64,000 nt of DNA from Siphonobacter curvatus (GTDB taxonomy: Bacteria; Bacteroidota; Bacteroidia; Cytophagales; Spirosomataceae): contig NZ_PTRA01000002.1 in assembly GCF_002943425.1 (NCBI RefSeq), positions 186,090 through 250,089 on the forward strand, given 5' to 3'. Shown piece after piece: positions 27,642 through 36,777 of the stretch. The translations under genes were made by a program, and so were the position numbers. Below the pieces are notes generated by a model. It did no database searches and was not told the DNA's origin. It saw nothing but the letters and a program-made list of their open reading frames with translations. Each line of letters opens with the position of its first letter. Positions within the stretch are counted from its first letter, which is position 1.

Positions 27642-27740
27642 ATTTTGGACTATACGGTGTTGAAAGCAGGAGGGGTATCCAATCCCTTATACAGAATTAT
27701 GGACAAGGTAAGTATCTGATGTACAGTAATGTAGAAACTA

Positions 27741-29075
27741 ATGGTTACGGATAAAGGCCAGGAGCAAACCTGGAGTTATTACTACTTGGAGCGTTGTTGC
27801 CAGCGAGTCGCCGAGACGTATGGGAGGGAAGAGTGGTCAGAATGGACGAACGGAGACTATATTTTGCTGAGCCGAATCCTGTTTCGGAAGACGCGGGTAC
27901 AAATCAGTCCCAATACGCTGAAGCGAATTTTTGGAAAAATCAAGACGGATGCCCGGTATTATCCGCAAAAAGCGACCCGCGACGCCCTGGCTGCGTACGC
28001 GGGCTTCGGGGATTGGGACCAGCTCGTGGAAGCGGTGGCGGAGGAGGAATCCCTTTCGGAGGTAGAAGAACCCCTGATCGAAGAAGGACTCCATCAAAAT
28101 GTGCCCGAACAAAACGAAAGTCCGGTTCCGAAACGATCCGTAAAACGTACGCTTTTGTGGACGGGGATGAGTCTACTGATCCTGCTGGTCCTATGGGCAG
28201 GCTGGAAAATCAGTCAGGGGTCAACTCCGAAAGGCACGCCTTCCCTGATCTGTAAAAACCCGCTCGGCGAAAATCCGCATTCGGCCATTTTTACGGTACA
28301 AACACCCCATGAACGAGCGGATGATTATTCGCTGGATTTCGGGGATGGCAAGCGTACATCGGTGAATCCGAACACGACTGTCTATAACCATTATTACGAA
28401 GTGCCCGGCCGGTATCAGGCTGTTTTAATACAGGGCAATGAACCCCTGGATTCCACCACGGTGTACCTGCCCACGCAGGGTTGGGCGGCGACGGCTTATA
28501 TGATGTACGACACCTCGCGGGTATATCCCATTGACGTACCGGCCTTATTTACGGGTGGAAAGCGTACCATCAACACGCAGGAGCTGTCTCAGGCGGGTAT
28601 TGATACCAATCGTACCTTTTTTGTAGAATTTACCAATGCTCAGCAAACGGGTATTAGCGGGGATAACTTTGAACTACAAACGCATTTGATCACTACGCCC
28701 GACCGAACAGGTATTCGGTGCTCTCAGGTAGATGTTCGGATTATGGGGGAGTCATCCAACCATATGTTTGTCGTCACCAAACCTGGCTGTGTCTACTGGT
28801 CAAAGCTGAATTTTTCGGAAAAAGGATGGTCCGGGCGACAGGAGGATCTAAGTTTCCTCGGAGCCGATTTCCGTCGCGGAGGTACGTTACGCTTGCTGGT
28901 AAAAAATCAGCAGGCCCGGCTGTACATCAATGACCGACAGGTGTTCGAAAGCACTTACACGCATCCCTTACAGCAAATCTACGGCATAAGTATCCGCTTC
29001 TCCGGAGTAGGGACAGTCAGCTCGCTGAATTTGAAGGATTTGAATACGGGGAAAATGTTTCGGGGGAGTTTTTAA
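27741..29075 (+). CDS. Single-pass membrane protein with HTH-like N-domain and PKD domain
   Basis: A 444-residue protein without a signal peptide. Residues about 30-105 hold a block common in Cytophagales (ISPNTLKRIFGK, then YYPQKATRDALAAYAGFGDW), which looks like a small helix-turn-helix. An acidic linker follows, then one membrane helix at about 137-155 (LLWTGMSLLILLVLWAGW). A periplasmic PKD domain covers about 175-240 (DDYSLDFGDGKRTSVNP and YEVPGRYQAVL), and a jelly-roll-like C-terminal domain covers 290-444 (LRLLVKNQQARLYINDRQVF). The layout suggests a ToxR-like sensor regulator acting on the divergent SusCD operon; that function is inference. Confidence 0.75.
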   Translation: MVTDKGQEQTWSYYYLERCCQRVAETYGREEWSEWTNGDYILLSRILFRKTRVQISPNTLKRIFGKIKTDARYYPQKATRDALAAYAGFGDWDQLVEAVAEEESLSEVEEPLIEEGLHQNVPEQNESPVPKRSVKRTLLWTGMSLLILLVLWAGWKISQGSTPKGTPSLICKNPLGENPHSAIFTVQTPHERADDYSLDFGDGKRTSVNPNTTVYNHYYEVPGRYQAVLIQGNEPLDSTTVYLPTQGWAATAYMMYDTSRVYPIDVPALFTGGKRTINTQELSQAGIDTNRTFFVEFTNAQQTGISGDNFELQTHLITTPDRTGIRCSQVDVRIMGESSNHMFVVTKPGCVYWSKLNFSEKGWSGRQEDLSFLGADFRRGGTLRLLVKNQQARLYINDRQVFESTYTHPLQQIYGISIRFSGVGTVSSLNLKDLNTGKMFRGSF

Positions 29076-29091
29076 TAAGACCTTTGACGGT

Positions 29092-29540
29092 ATGCTAGCT
29101 GATGCTCAAGCCTGTACCGTCAGTTTTCGTCCCCTAAAAGACGGCTGGTCATTTAGTCCGTATGCATTCCATGCCGGGCATCGCATGCCGGCACGCCCAC
29201 CGCTGACTTGCTCTTATTCCAGGCTAACACATTGCCGAGGGAGCCACTATGGAATGAACGGTAGGCGACTTGAACCCCAGAATGCGATTCCCGGAATGGA
29301 ATTCCAGCATGGCATGCGATAGGATGGGGATCAGGTTAATGCCGTCCATGAAGGTATTTTATTTTTTCTAGCAACCCTCAACTAGGGTCAAGGGATGAAA
29401 ATATCTTCCGCATGTGGACCGCAGAACGACTTACTATAGCTGCAATGGCGGGGGCTCTGAGCAAGCTATCGTTAGTCGTGGAGAGGACCACATGTTACTA
29501 GTCAGCCAGTTATGAAGACGAAACCCAGTCTAGGTTAATA
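29092..29540 (+). ncRNA. Putative structured RNA element, copy B
   Basis: A 449-base partner of the element at 19912-20285. The same blocks occur in the same order: ATGCTAGC (29092), TTTCGTCC (29125), GGCTGGTCATTTAGTCC plus TAT (29143-29163), GCGATAGGATGGGG (29316), GCCGTCCATGAAGG (29341), GAACGACTTAC (29424), CGTGGAGAGG (29477), TTACTAGTCAG (29495) and GTCTAGGT (29528). It is longer mainly because the stem between the third and fourth blocks is 152 bases instead of 65. Pairing is kept with other bases: ACGACT/AGTCGT, ATAGCT/AGCTAT and GTGG/CCAC. A candidate promoter, TTTC (29058) then GACCTTTG (29079-29086), would start RNA near the first block. It too lies between convergent genes. Confidence 0.65.
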
Positions 29541-29583
29541 AAACATTTCAGTTGAATCAAACAGCAAAATCAAAGCCACCACC

Positions 29584-32500
29584 TTAACCTTTCCCATTCA
29601 TATACTGACTAGGCGTGATGCCAAACTGCTTCTGGAAATCACGCGAAAAGTTCGTCGGCAAACTGTACCCGACCAAGGCGGCGGCTTCATTGACTTTGTA
29701 GTGCCCCGTAGCCAGTAACTCAGCGGCTTTTTTCAGGCGGGAAAGATTAATCAATTCATTTGGACTTAAATCCGATAAACCCTTGATTTTGCGGTAAAGC
29801 GTCGGCCGACTCATGTTCATAAGCCTGGAAAGCTGATCCACGTTCAGTTCCATGTCGATAATGTGATCGTAGATGACTTGATTCAGTTGTTCCAGAAAAG
29901 CTTTATCCGCCGGTGTATACGCCATCCCCTTGAAGGGCGTTAGCGGCGAGCGGGCAAAGTACTCTTTCACCCGGTTCCGGTTGGTCAGTAAGCTTTCGAT
30001 CTGGGCTTCCAGGTGAATCACCGAAAACGGTTTTTCCAGGTACGCATCCGCTCCGACTTCCAGCCCTTCCACTTTCGACTGTAGCGAGTTCTTCGCCGTG
30101 AGCAGTACTACGGGTACGTGACTGTAAGCCAAATCTGATTTGATAGTCCGGCACAACTCAATGCCGTCCATAACGGGCATCATGATGTCGCTGATGACCA
30201 ATTGCACGTTCTCCTGCTGCAAAACTTCCAGAGCCTGCTGACCGTGGTAGGCGATGAGGACATTATAACGGTCACTGAATTCTTGCTGAATGTACGCACT
30301 GATTTCCCGCTGATCCTCGACGAGTAAGAGCGTCGGTTTGGAAGGGTCCAGGTCCTGCGGAGCTAGTACGTCTTCTGACGGAGGTTCGTTGGTTGAAAAG
30401 GATTGAAAGTCCAGCTCATTTTCCTGATGAATCGGTAAACTCACCCGAAAACAGTTGACCTCCAGTCGGTCGGTTTCCAGCGTCAGTGTACCCTTGTGCA
30501 GCTCCGCCAGCGTTCGGGACAGGGGTAAGCCAATGCCCGTACCGGGTTGCTGGTCAGTTTCCTTAATTCGGTAGAAGGGTTCGAAAATCTTATCTTTTAA
30601 CTCCTGCGGAATGCGGTAGCCATCATTACTGACCTCAATTCGGAACAAATCATCTTCACTACTAAACGGCAGCAATTTCACCAGAATCGAGGAATCGGCG
30701 TACTTAATGGCATTACTGAGCAGATTACTCAGGATTTTCCGTAGGGCTTCTTCATCGACAAAGCCGTGCAGGGTAATCCTTGGTAATTCCAGTTTGAAGC
30801 TAAGTTTCCGCTCGTCCGCCGCGGGCTTGAACCAAATCCAGAGTTCGTTAAGCAAGGCATTAATGTCGGTATTAGCAAAATGGAGACGAATGCTCTGGGA
30901 TTCGGCTTTTCGAAAATCCAGTAACTGATTCGTTAACTCGATCAGACGATTGGTATGTTTTTTCATCATGTGCAGGCTTTCACGTAAAAGGGGGTCCTGA
31001 ATTGGCTGAAACAACAGTTTATCCAGGGGTAACTTAATGAGCGTTAACGGTGTACGAATTTCGTGGGCAACGTTGGTAAAAAACTCAATTTTGCTCGTAT
31101 AAATGGCCCGTTCCGTTTCTATCTCAAGCGATTTTATCTGCCTTTTGTTCTTTTCCGTAACGGCTAAATGATAGTATCGGAAAATGATGAGAATAATGGC
31201 CAAAACCAGACTGGCATACAGAACATACGCCCAGGGCGTCGCCCAGTAAGGAGGCAGAATCTGAATGCGAAGTACGGTTTCTTTGGGATTCCAGATGCCG
31301 TCATTATTCGAACCCTGTACCCGAAAACGGTATGACCCCGCCGGAAGGTTCGTGTAATAGATCTTTCGGTTATTACTTAAATGAATCCAGTTTTGATCCA
31401 TTCCCTCGAGCATGTACCGGTACTGATTGATCGGAGCATTGGTATAACTCAGGGCCGCTACATCCAGACTCAACGTAGACTGTCGGTGGGAAAGCACCAG
31501 GGCCGCAGTATGGGTAATGGACTGCCGCAGAATCGAGTCTTTCGCTCCGATCCGTACTTCCTGGTTATTCACCTGTAACCCGGTGATGTACACGGGCGGA
31601 ATATACTGATTCGGGTGAACCGATGAAGCCGGATCCCAGTGAACGAGTCCTTTGACCGTACCGAAATAAAGACTTCCATCGGTGTCTTTAAACGAGGAGT
31701 TGTAGTTAAACTGCTCGGTGGGTAAGCCGTGGGCGGTGAAGTAGTGCTGCCACTGGTTTCGCTGGGGATCAAACCGGGCCAGACCCCGGCCCGTTGAAAT
31801 CCATATGTATCCGAAGCGGTCTTCCTCTACCCGGAAAATCTGATTATCCGGCAAACCATTTTCCACGGTATAATGCGTGAAGCGGTGTTGGGCCGGATCA
31901 TAACGGGTCAAGCCCCCTTCGGTACAAATCCAGAGCTGATGGTGACGATCTTCGTAGAGGTGATTGACGTAATTGGTACGAAGACCCGAACGGGTGGTAA
32001 AATGCCCCCGTTTGCCGGTTCGTTCATTCGCGTAATAGATGCCATGACCGTAACTTCCTACCCAAAGCGTACCGTCACTGGCTTCGTGAATGGTTTGGGT
32101 CTGAATATTAAAAAAAGGTTCAGCGGCAAAATCATCCTCTTTAGGCCGGTAGCGGAAGAGGCCATTCCAGGTACCCACCAGAATATCACCATTGCGGCGT
32201 TTATACAGGGTGACGATAAAGTCGCTGCTAAAGTGGCCGGGCTGGGGGGCAGATCGGTACCGACGGATCACTTTTTCGGTTTTCAAATCCATCAGGTCAA
32301 GGCCGTGTTCGAGCGTACCAATCCATAATCGGTCTCCATCGACCAGCAATCCATGAACATTCTGATAACTGATTCCGTGCTGACCCGAACTGGGGCGAAA
32401 GGATTTAATATGCCCCGTGGCCAGATTCAATTTGTTCAAACCTGCGTCTTCGGTACCGATCCACAGGTTCCCCTGTCCGTCCTTCTGAATGCTGTGTACG

Positions 32501-33519
32501 ACGTTGCCGCTCAGGCTGTTTTGTCCCGGTAAAGGCAGGTATTTGGTAAAGTGGGTCAGGTGATCGGAGTAGTAATTAACGCCCCCAAAGGCCGTACCAA
32601 TCCAGATTCCCTTTTCCCGATCCTGGTACAAACAGGCAATCGCATTGTTCGTAATCGAATAGGGATTTCCGTACTGGGCCTGAATGTGCGTCAGTTGTTG
32701 CGTGCAACTATTGTAAACGTAGATGCCCGATTCGGTACCAATCCAGAATTCGTACGGCGATTTTCGGAGTACGGAGTTGACCCTCATTTCGAGGCCGTTG
32801 CTGCCCGTTAAAGGAACCGTCCGTCGCTGCTGGATGTGGTGGAGCAACACCTGATTACCCTGCCGTAGTAGCAGCGTCGTATCAGCCATGGAGTACATCG
32901 TCTCAATGCGGGCATATACCTGGCTTGGGTGGGGGAGTTCCTCAAAACGATCCGAACGAGCATCGTACCTTTTCAAATGACCATTCTCCGTCGTTACCCA
33001 AACCGTACCTCGCTCTGAAACGTGTAGGAAGATCGACTGATCTTGAGCAAAGGGATAGACTTTAATCCGGTTGTGCTGATAACAGTAAAGCTTAAAGCCT
33101 GCAATAATCCATACGCGGTGTTGGGCGTCCGTTTGTAAGAAACGGATTTCATTGGCTGGAACACCCGTAAAACGCTGGAATGTTTCCAGGCGGGGATCGT
33201 ACCAGTAGACGCCCCTGGATGTACCCACCCACAGGCGATGCTGCGGATCTTCGCACAGGCTATAAACGGTATTACTTCCCAGACTCAGCGAATCCTTCAC
33301 CGAGTGATGGAAAACTTTCACCGTATGCCCATCGAAACGATTCAGACCATTGCGGCTGCCAAACCACATAAAGCCCCGCTGATCCTGCAAAATACAGGTG
33401 ATGGTATTGCTGGAAAAACCGTCGGCAACCTGGTAGGATTTAAAGTTGGAATAGTGGGGTTGAGCCCCGGAACCGATTCCCCACAGAAGCAGGAAGACTA
33501 AAAAAAGATAACGCCTCAT
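29584..33519 (-). CDS. Hybrid two-component system sensor-regulator (HTCS)
   Basis: A 1311-residue one-protein two-component system. It has a signal peptide (1-19), a periplasmic double propeller of Reg_prop repeats at about 35-635 (for example GFMWFGSRNGLNRFDG and LWVGTSRGVYWYDP) and a Y_Y_Y domain at about 690-755. One membrane helix (763-783) is followed by HisKA with His819 (VAHEIRTPLTL), HATPase, a receiver domain with Asp1111 (DIMMPVMDG) and an AraC-type DNA-binding domain (1205-1311). HTCS proteins bind an oligosaccharide in the periplasm and switch on the neighbouring SusCD locus. The divergent SusCD at 33775 is the obvious target, 255 bp away. Confidence 0.95.
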   Translation of the reverse strand: MRRYLFLVFLLLWGIGSGAQPHYSNFKSYQVADGFSSNTITCILQDQRGFMWFGSRNGLNRFDGHTVKVFHHSVKDSLSLGSNTVYSLCEDPQHRLWVGTSRGVYWYDPRLETFQRFTGVPANEIRFLQTDAQHRVWIIAGFKLYCYQHNRIKVYPFAQDQSIFLHVSERGTVWVTTENGHLKRYDARSDRFEELPHPSQVYARIETMYSMADTTLLLRQGNQVLLHHIQQRRTVPLTGSNGLEMRVNSVLRKSPYEFWIGTESGIYVYNSCTQQLTHIQAQYGNPYSITNNAIACLYQDREKGIWIGTAFGGVNYYSDHLTHFTKYLPLPGQNSLSGNVVHSIQKDGQGNLWIGTEDAGLNKLNLATGHIKSFRPSSGQHGISYQNVHGLLVDGDRLWIGTLEHGLDLMDLKTEKVIRRYRSAPQPGHFSSDFIVTLYKRRNGDILVGTWNGLFRYRPKEDDFAAEPFFNIQTQTIHEASDGTLWVGSYGHGIYYANERTGKRGHFTTRSGLRTNYVNHLYEDRHHQLWICTEGGLTRYDPAQHRFTHYTVENGLPDNQIFRVEEDRFGYIWISTGRGLARFDPQRNQWQHYFTAHGLPTEQFNYNSSFKDTDGSLYFGTVKGLVHWDPASSVHPNQYIPPVYITGLQVNNQEVRIGAKDSILRQSITHTAALVLSHRQSTLSLDVAALSYTNAPINQYRYMLEGMDQNWIHLSNNRKIYYTNLPAGSYRFRVQGSNNDGIWNPKETVLRIQILPPYWATPWAYVLYASLVLAIILIIFRYYHLAVTEKNKRQIKSLEIETERAIYTSKIEFFTNVAHEIRTPLTLIKLPLDKLLFQPIQDPLLRESLHMMKKHTNRLIELTNQLLDFRKAESQSIRLHFANTDINALLNELWIWFKPAADERKLSFKLELPRITLHGFVDEEALRKILSNLLSNAIKYADSSILVKLLPFSSEDDLFRIEVSNDGYRIPQELKDKIFEPFYRIKETDQQPGTGIGLPLSRTLAELHKGTLTLETDRLEVNCFRVSLPIHQENELDFQSFSTNEPPSEDVLAPQDLDPSKPTLLLVEDQREISAYIQQEFSDRYNVLIAYHGQQALEVLQQENVQLVISDIMMPVMDGIELCRTIKSDLAYSHVPVVLLTAKNSLQSKVEGLEVGADAYLEKPFSVIHLEAQIESLLTNRNRVKEYFARSPLTPFKGMAYTPADKAFLEQLNQVIYDHIIDMELNVDQLSRLMNMSRPTLYRKIKGLSDLSPNELINLSRLKKAAELLATGHYKVNEAAALVGYSLPTNFSRDFQKQFGITPSQYMNGKG

Positions 33520-33774
33520 ACACGCGATACAACTAGTCTTTAAAACTACAACGCCAGCGTGAAACGGTAGTTATTATGATACAATTTGAATCAAAATTGA
33601 TACGCAGGGATTCTCAGTACTTTCTTTCTAAATCTTACTTTGCAGGATACTATTTATTGTGTGAATGATGCAAAATAGCCCTTGCTTTCTCTTCTTTTCT
33701 TCCTGATTTAGGTCCCGGTGTACTGGCACTTTTCGTAGCCCCAACTGCCCCTTAATCCTAACACTTTTACTTGC

Positions 33775-36765
33775 ATGCTTTCGTATTTACATGTTTCTGG
33801 TCCACGCCGCCGATGGAGCGGCCTGTGGCTGTTGTTGCCCGCACTTCTAGTCAGCTATTCGCTGATGGCTGTTCCCCGGCTAGCGGCCGTACCCATCACG
33901 GGGAAAGTCATTAGTAACTCGGGCGATCCGCTACCCGGCGTATCCATTCTTGAAAAAGGAACAAATAACGGTACGCTCACGGATGCCGAAGGGAATTACA
34001 AAATTAACGTTCAGGGAGCCAGTTCCGTATTGACGTATACGTACATCGGTTTCGTCAAACAGGAAATTACTGTAGGTAATCAACCCGTGATTAACGTCAC
34101 TTTGGAAGAATCCAGTAGTTCCTTGAATGAAGTAGTGGTAGTGGGTTACGGTACCCTGGATAAAAAAGAGGTAACCAGTGCCATTACGCACGTTTCGGGG
34201 AAAGACCTGTTAACCGTAGGTGTTACCAACCCTATTTCTGCTTTGCAGGGTAAGGTTTCCGGTCTGACTATTACGAATACGGGAGGTGGTGATCCGAACT
34301 CGATGCCGAGCATTCAGTTACGGGGCGTATCCTCGCGGGATGCGGGTCTGGGACCGCTGGTCGTCGTGAACGGCGTACCCGGTGGTGTACTGGAAAACAT
34401 CAACCAGAACGATATTGAGTCGATTGACGTCCTGAAAGGCGGAGCGGCTTCGGCCATTTATGGTACCCGCGGTAGTAACGGGGTGATCATCATTACGACG
34501 AAAAAAGGCTCTCAGGGCTCTCGAGTGGATTACAACGGGTACGGAGCGTTTGATTTCGCTGCGATGCCTTTGAAAACGCTCTCGGCCAGTGAGTTTCTGG
34601 CTCAGAACCGGGGTACGGACTTCGGTGCACAGACGGATTGGCTCAAGTCCATTACGCGTGCCTCCGCTTTTTCCCACAAACATAGCCTGTCCTTTTCCGG
34701 CGGCGATGCCCGCAATAACTACCGGGCTACGGCGGATTACCGGGATGCTCAGGGTCTGGATTTACGCTCGGGTCGTGAAGAGTACGGGGCTCGTCTGATG
34801 TTGAATCACACCTCGGCCAACAATCTGTATACGCTGACTCTGAACGTAGCTCCGCGTTACTTCAAAAGCAATAATGCCGATTACGATTCTTTCGATCAGG
34901 CTCTGACGCTCAATCCAACCCTCCCTATTTTTGATCCCCAGAATCCAACGCGTTATAACCGCATTCAGTCGGGCTTTTCGTCACCGTTCAATCCCGTTGA
35001 GCGGCTACGTACTGAACAAAGCGGTACTGAAGGAAAGATTCTCGATTACAACGCCAGTTTGCTCGTAAACATCCTGCCGACGCTGACCACTCAGCTGACG
35101 TTTGGTCAGTTTACCCGGGATTACTTTGACTTTTTCTTCCGGCCCTCGACTTCTACCTACGCGGCTCAGTACCAGGGTAGCATGAACTCGGCCAGCCGGG
35201 CGTATAACAAGTACGACCAGCGAAGTCTGGAGTGGGTAGGTAACTACTCATGGACGAAAGGAGCCCATGACGTGAAGGTACTCGGAGGGTACTCCTACCA
35301 GTACTTCCAAAGCTCAGGTCTGTCGGGCGAAAACCGCCAGATGCCTTCCGACGCCTTGACGTATAACAACATCGGCACGGGACTCTATCAGCAGGTGGAA
35401 GGCCGCAACGGTATGGGAACGTACAAAAACGATTCCCGCCTGATTGCCTTCTTTGGTCGGATCAACTACGCGTTGCAGGACAAATACCTGTTCTCGGCCA
35501 GCTTACGCCGCGAAGGTTCTTCCAAGTTTGGCTACAATCACAAGTGGGGTAACTTCCCCGCGGCTTCCGTGGGTTGGCGTTTGAGCCAGGAGGCATTCAT
35601 GAAGCCCCTGACCTGGATTGACGATCTGAAACTCCGGGCCGATTACGGGGTGACCGGAAACCAGGATTTTGGTAACTACCTGTCATTGGATACTTACAGT
35701 GGTTATGGCTACTACCCCCTCAACGGATCGCAGTATCAGGTATGGGGACCCAGCCAGAACACGAACTACGACTTACGCTGGGAAACGGCGGAAAACCTCA
35801 ACTTCGGCGTTGACTTCTCGATCTTTAAGGAACGGTTTTCGGGAAGTATCAACTACTACACCCGCAAAAACAAGGATCTGCTGGGCTTTTACTCGGTTCC
35901 GCTGCCCCCCAACATTCAGGGTTCTACCTACGCTAACGTAGGAACGATGCAAAACTCGGGGATCGAATTACAACTGAATGCCCAGGTGGTTTCAACGTCT
36001 GCCTTTACTTATAGTGTGGCCTTTGCGGGAGCTACCAACAGCAATAAGTTCGTATCCTTCTCGAATGCGGCGTATCAGGGACAAAACTACATTGACGTCG
36101 TTGGTCTACCCAGTCCCGGTTCGCCCGGAACGGCTCAACGCTTACAGGAAGGTCAGCGGATCGGTACGTTCTACATGCTGCACGCAGCGGGTGTGGGTGA
36201 TGATGGCAAATTGCTCGTGTACAACCAGAAAGGAGACATCATTCCCGCCGATAAAGCCAACAACGACGATAAACGCGTGGTAGGAAACGGCTTACCAAAA
36301 GCGACCCTGAGTTTAAACAACACGTTTACGTACAAAAAGTGGGATGCTTCGGTATTCTTCCGGGCCGTGGTAGGTTACAAATTATTCAATACGCAGGCGT
36401 TCTATACCGGTACGCCGGGTACACAATCCAACGCGAACGTGTTGACTTCAGCCTACGGCGGAGGTAAGTATGCTAAATTAACCAACCAGGCTACGACTGT
36501 AATTTTATCGGATTACTTCCTGGAAGATGGCTCGTTTCTGAAGCTGGATAACGTGACACTGGGTTATACGCCAAAGGTAAATCTGAAATCCATCCGCTCG
36601 ATTCGTCTGTACGCGGCGGCTCGGAACCTGTTGACCTTTACGTCGTTCACCGGCGGCGATCCGGATCGCTACCCCATCAACGGTTTGTACCCAGGTATCA
36701 ACAGCTCACGTTCCTATTATCCCACGACAACCCAGATTCTGGCCGGAATCCAACTGGGTCTGTAA
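33775..36765 (+). CDS. SusC/RagA-type TonB-linked outer-membrane protein
   Basis: A 996-residue receptor. The signal segment (GLWLLLPALLVSYSLMA) is preceded by a basic stretch; then comes the carboxypeptidase-like domain (ITGKVISNSGDPLPGVSILE). The SusC hallmark SLNEVVVVGYGTLDKKEVTS is at about 118-137, followed by a plug with VVNGVPGGVLENINQNDIES and GGAASAIYGTRGSNGVIIIT. The barrel ends ILAGIQLGL. It pairs with the SusD gene 12 bp downstream and is divergent from the HTCS, which probably controls it. It differs clearly in sequence from the other SusC at 24550, so the two loci likely take different ligands. Confidence 0.95.
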   Translation: MLSYLHVSGPRRRWSGLWLLLPALLVSYSLMAVPRLAAVPITGKVISNSGDPLPGVSILEKGTNNGTLTDAEGNYKINVQGASSVLTYTYIGFVKQEITVGNQPVINVTLEESSSSLNEVVVVGYGTLDKKEVTSAITHVSGKDLLTVGVTNPISALQGKVSGLTITNTGGGDPNSMPSIQLRGVSSRDAGLGPLVVVNGVPGGVLENINQNDIESIDVLKGGAASAIYGTRGSNGVIIITTKKGSQGSRVDYNGYGAFDFAAMPLKTLSASEFLAQNRGTDFGAQTDWLKSITRASAFSHKHSLSFSGGDARNNYRATADYRDAQGLDLRSGREEYGARLMLNHTSANNLYTLTLNVAPRYFKSNNADYDSFDQALTLNPTLPIFDPQNPTRYNRIQSGFSSPFNPVERLRTEQSGTEGKILDYNASLLVNILPTLTTQLTFGQFTRDYFDFFFRPSTSTYAAQYQGSMNSASRAYNKYDQRSLEWVGNYSWTKGAHDVKVLGGYSYQYFQSSGLSGENRQMPSDALTYNNIGTGLYQQVEGRNGMGTYKNDSRLIAFFGRINYALQDKYLFSASLRREGSSKFGYNHKWGNFPAASVGWRLSQEAFMKPLTWIDDLKLRADYGVTGNQDFGNYLSLDTYSGYGYYPLNGSQYQVWGPSQNTNYDLRWETAENLNFGVDFSIFKERFSGSINYYTRKNKDLLGFYSVPLPPNIQGSTYANVGTMQNSGIELQLNAQVVSTSAFTYSVAFAGATNSNKFVSFSNAAYQGQNYIDVVGLPSPGSPGTAQRLQEGQRIGTFYMLHAAGVGDDGKLLVYNQKGDIIPADKANNDDKRVVGNGLPKATLSLNNTFTYKKWDASVFFRAVVGYKLFNTQAFYTGTPGTQSNANVLTSAYGGGKYAKLTNQATTVILSDYFLEDGSFLKLDNVTLGYTPKVNLKSIRSIRLYAAARNLLTFTSFTGGDPDRYPINGLYPGINSSRSYYPTTTQILAGIQLGL

Positions 36766-36777
36766 CCTTTACTTCAC

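Noticed and set aside
29092-29322. 76-codon frame inside element copy B
   Set aside because: Same reason: not kept in copy A, and it runs through predicted stems.
19912-29540. Reading the two elements as ends of one composite transposon
   Set aside because: They are in direct orientation, differ in length and sequence outside short blocks, and no transposase or target duplication is seen between or beside them.
33590-33601. ATCAAAATTGAT palindrome before the second SusC as the HTCS site
   Set aside because: It is short and AT-rich, with no second copy; HTCS sites are usually direct repeats, so I cannot support it.
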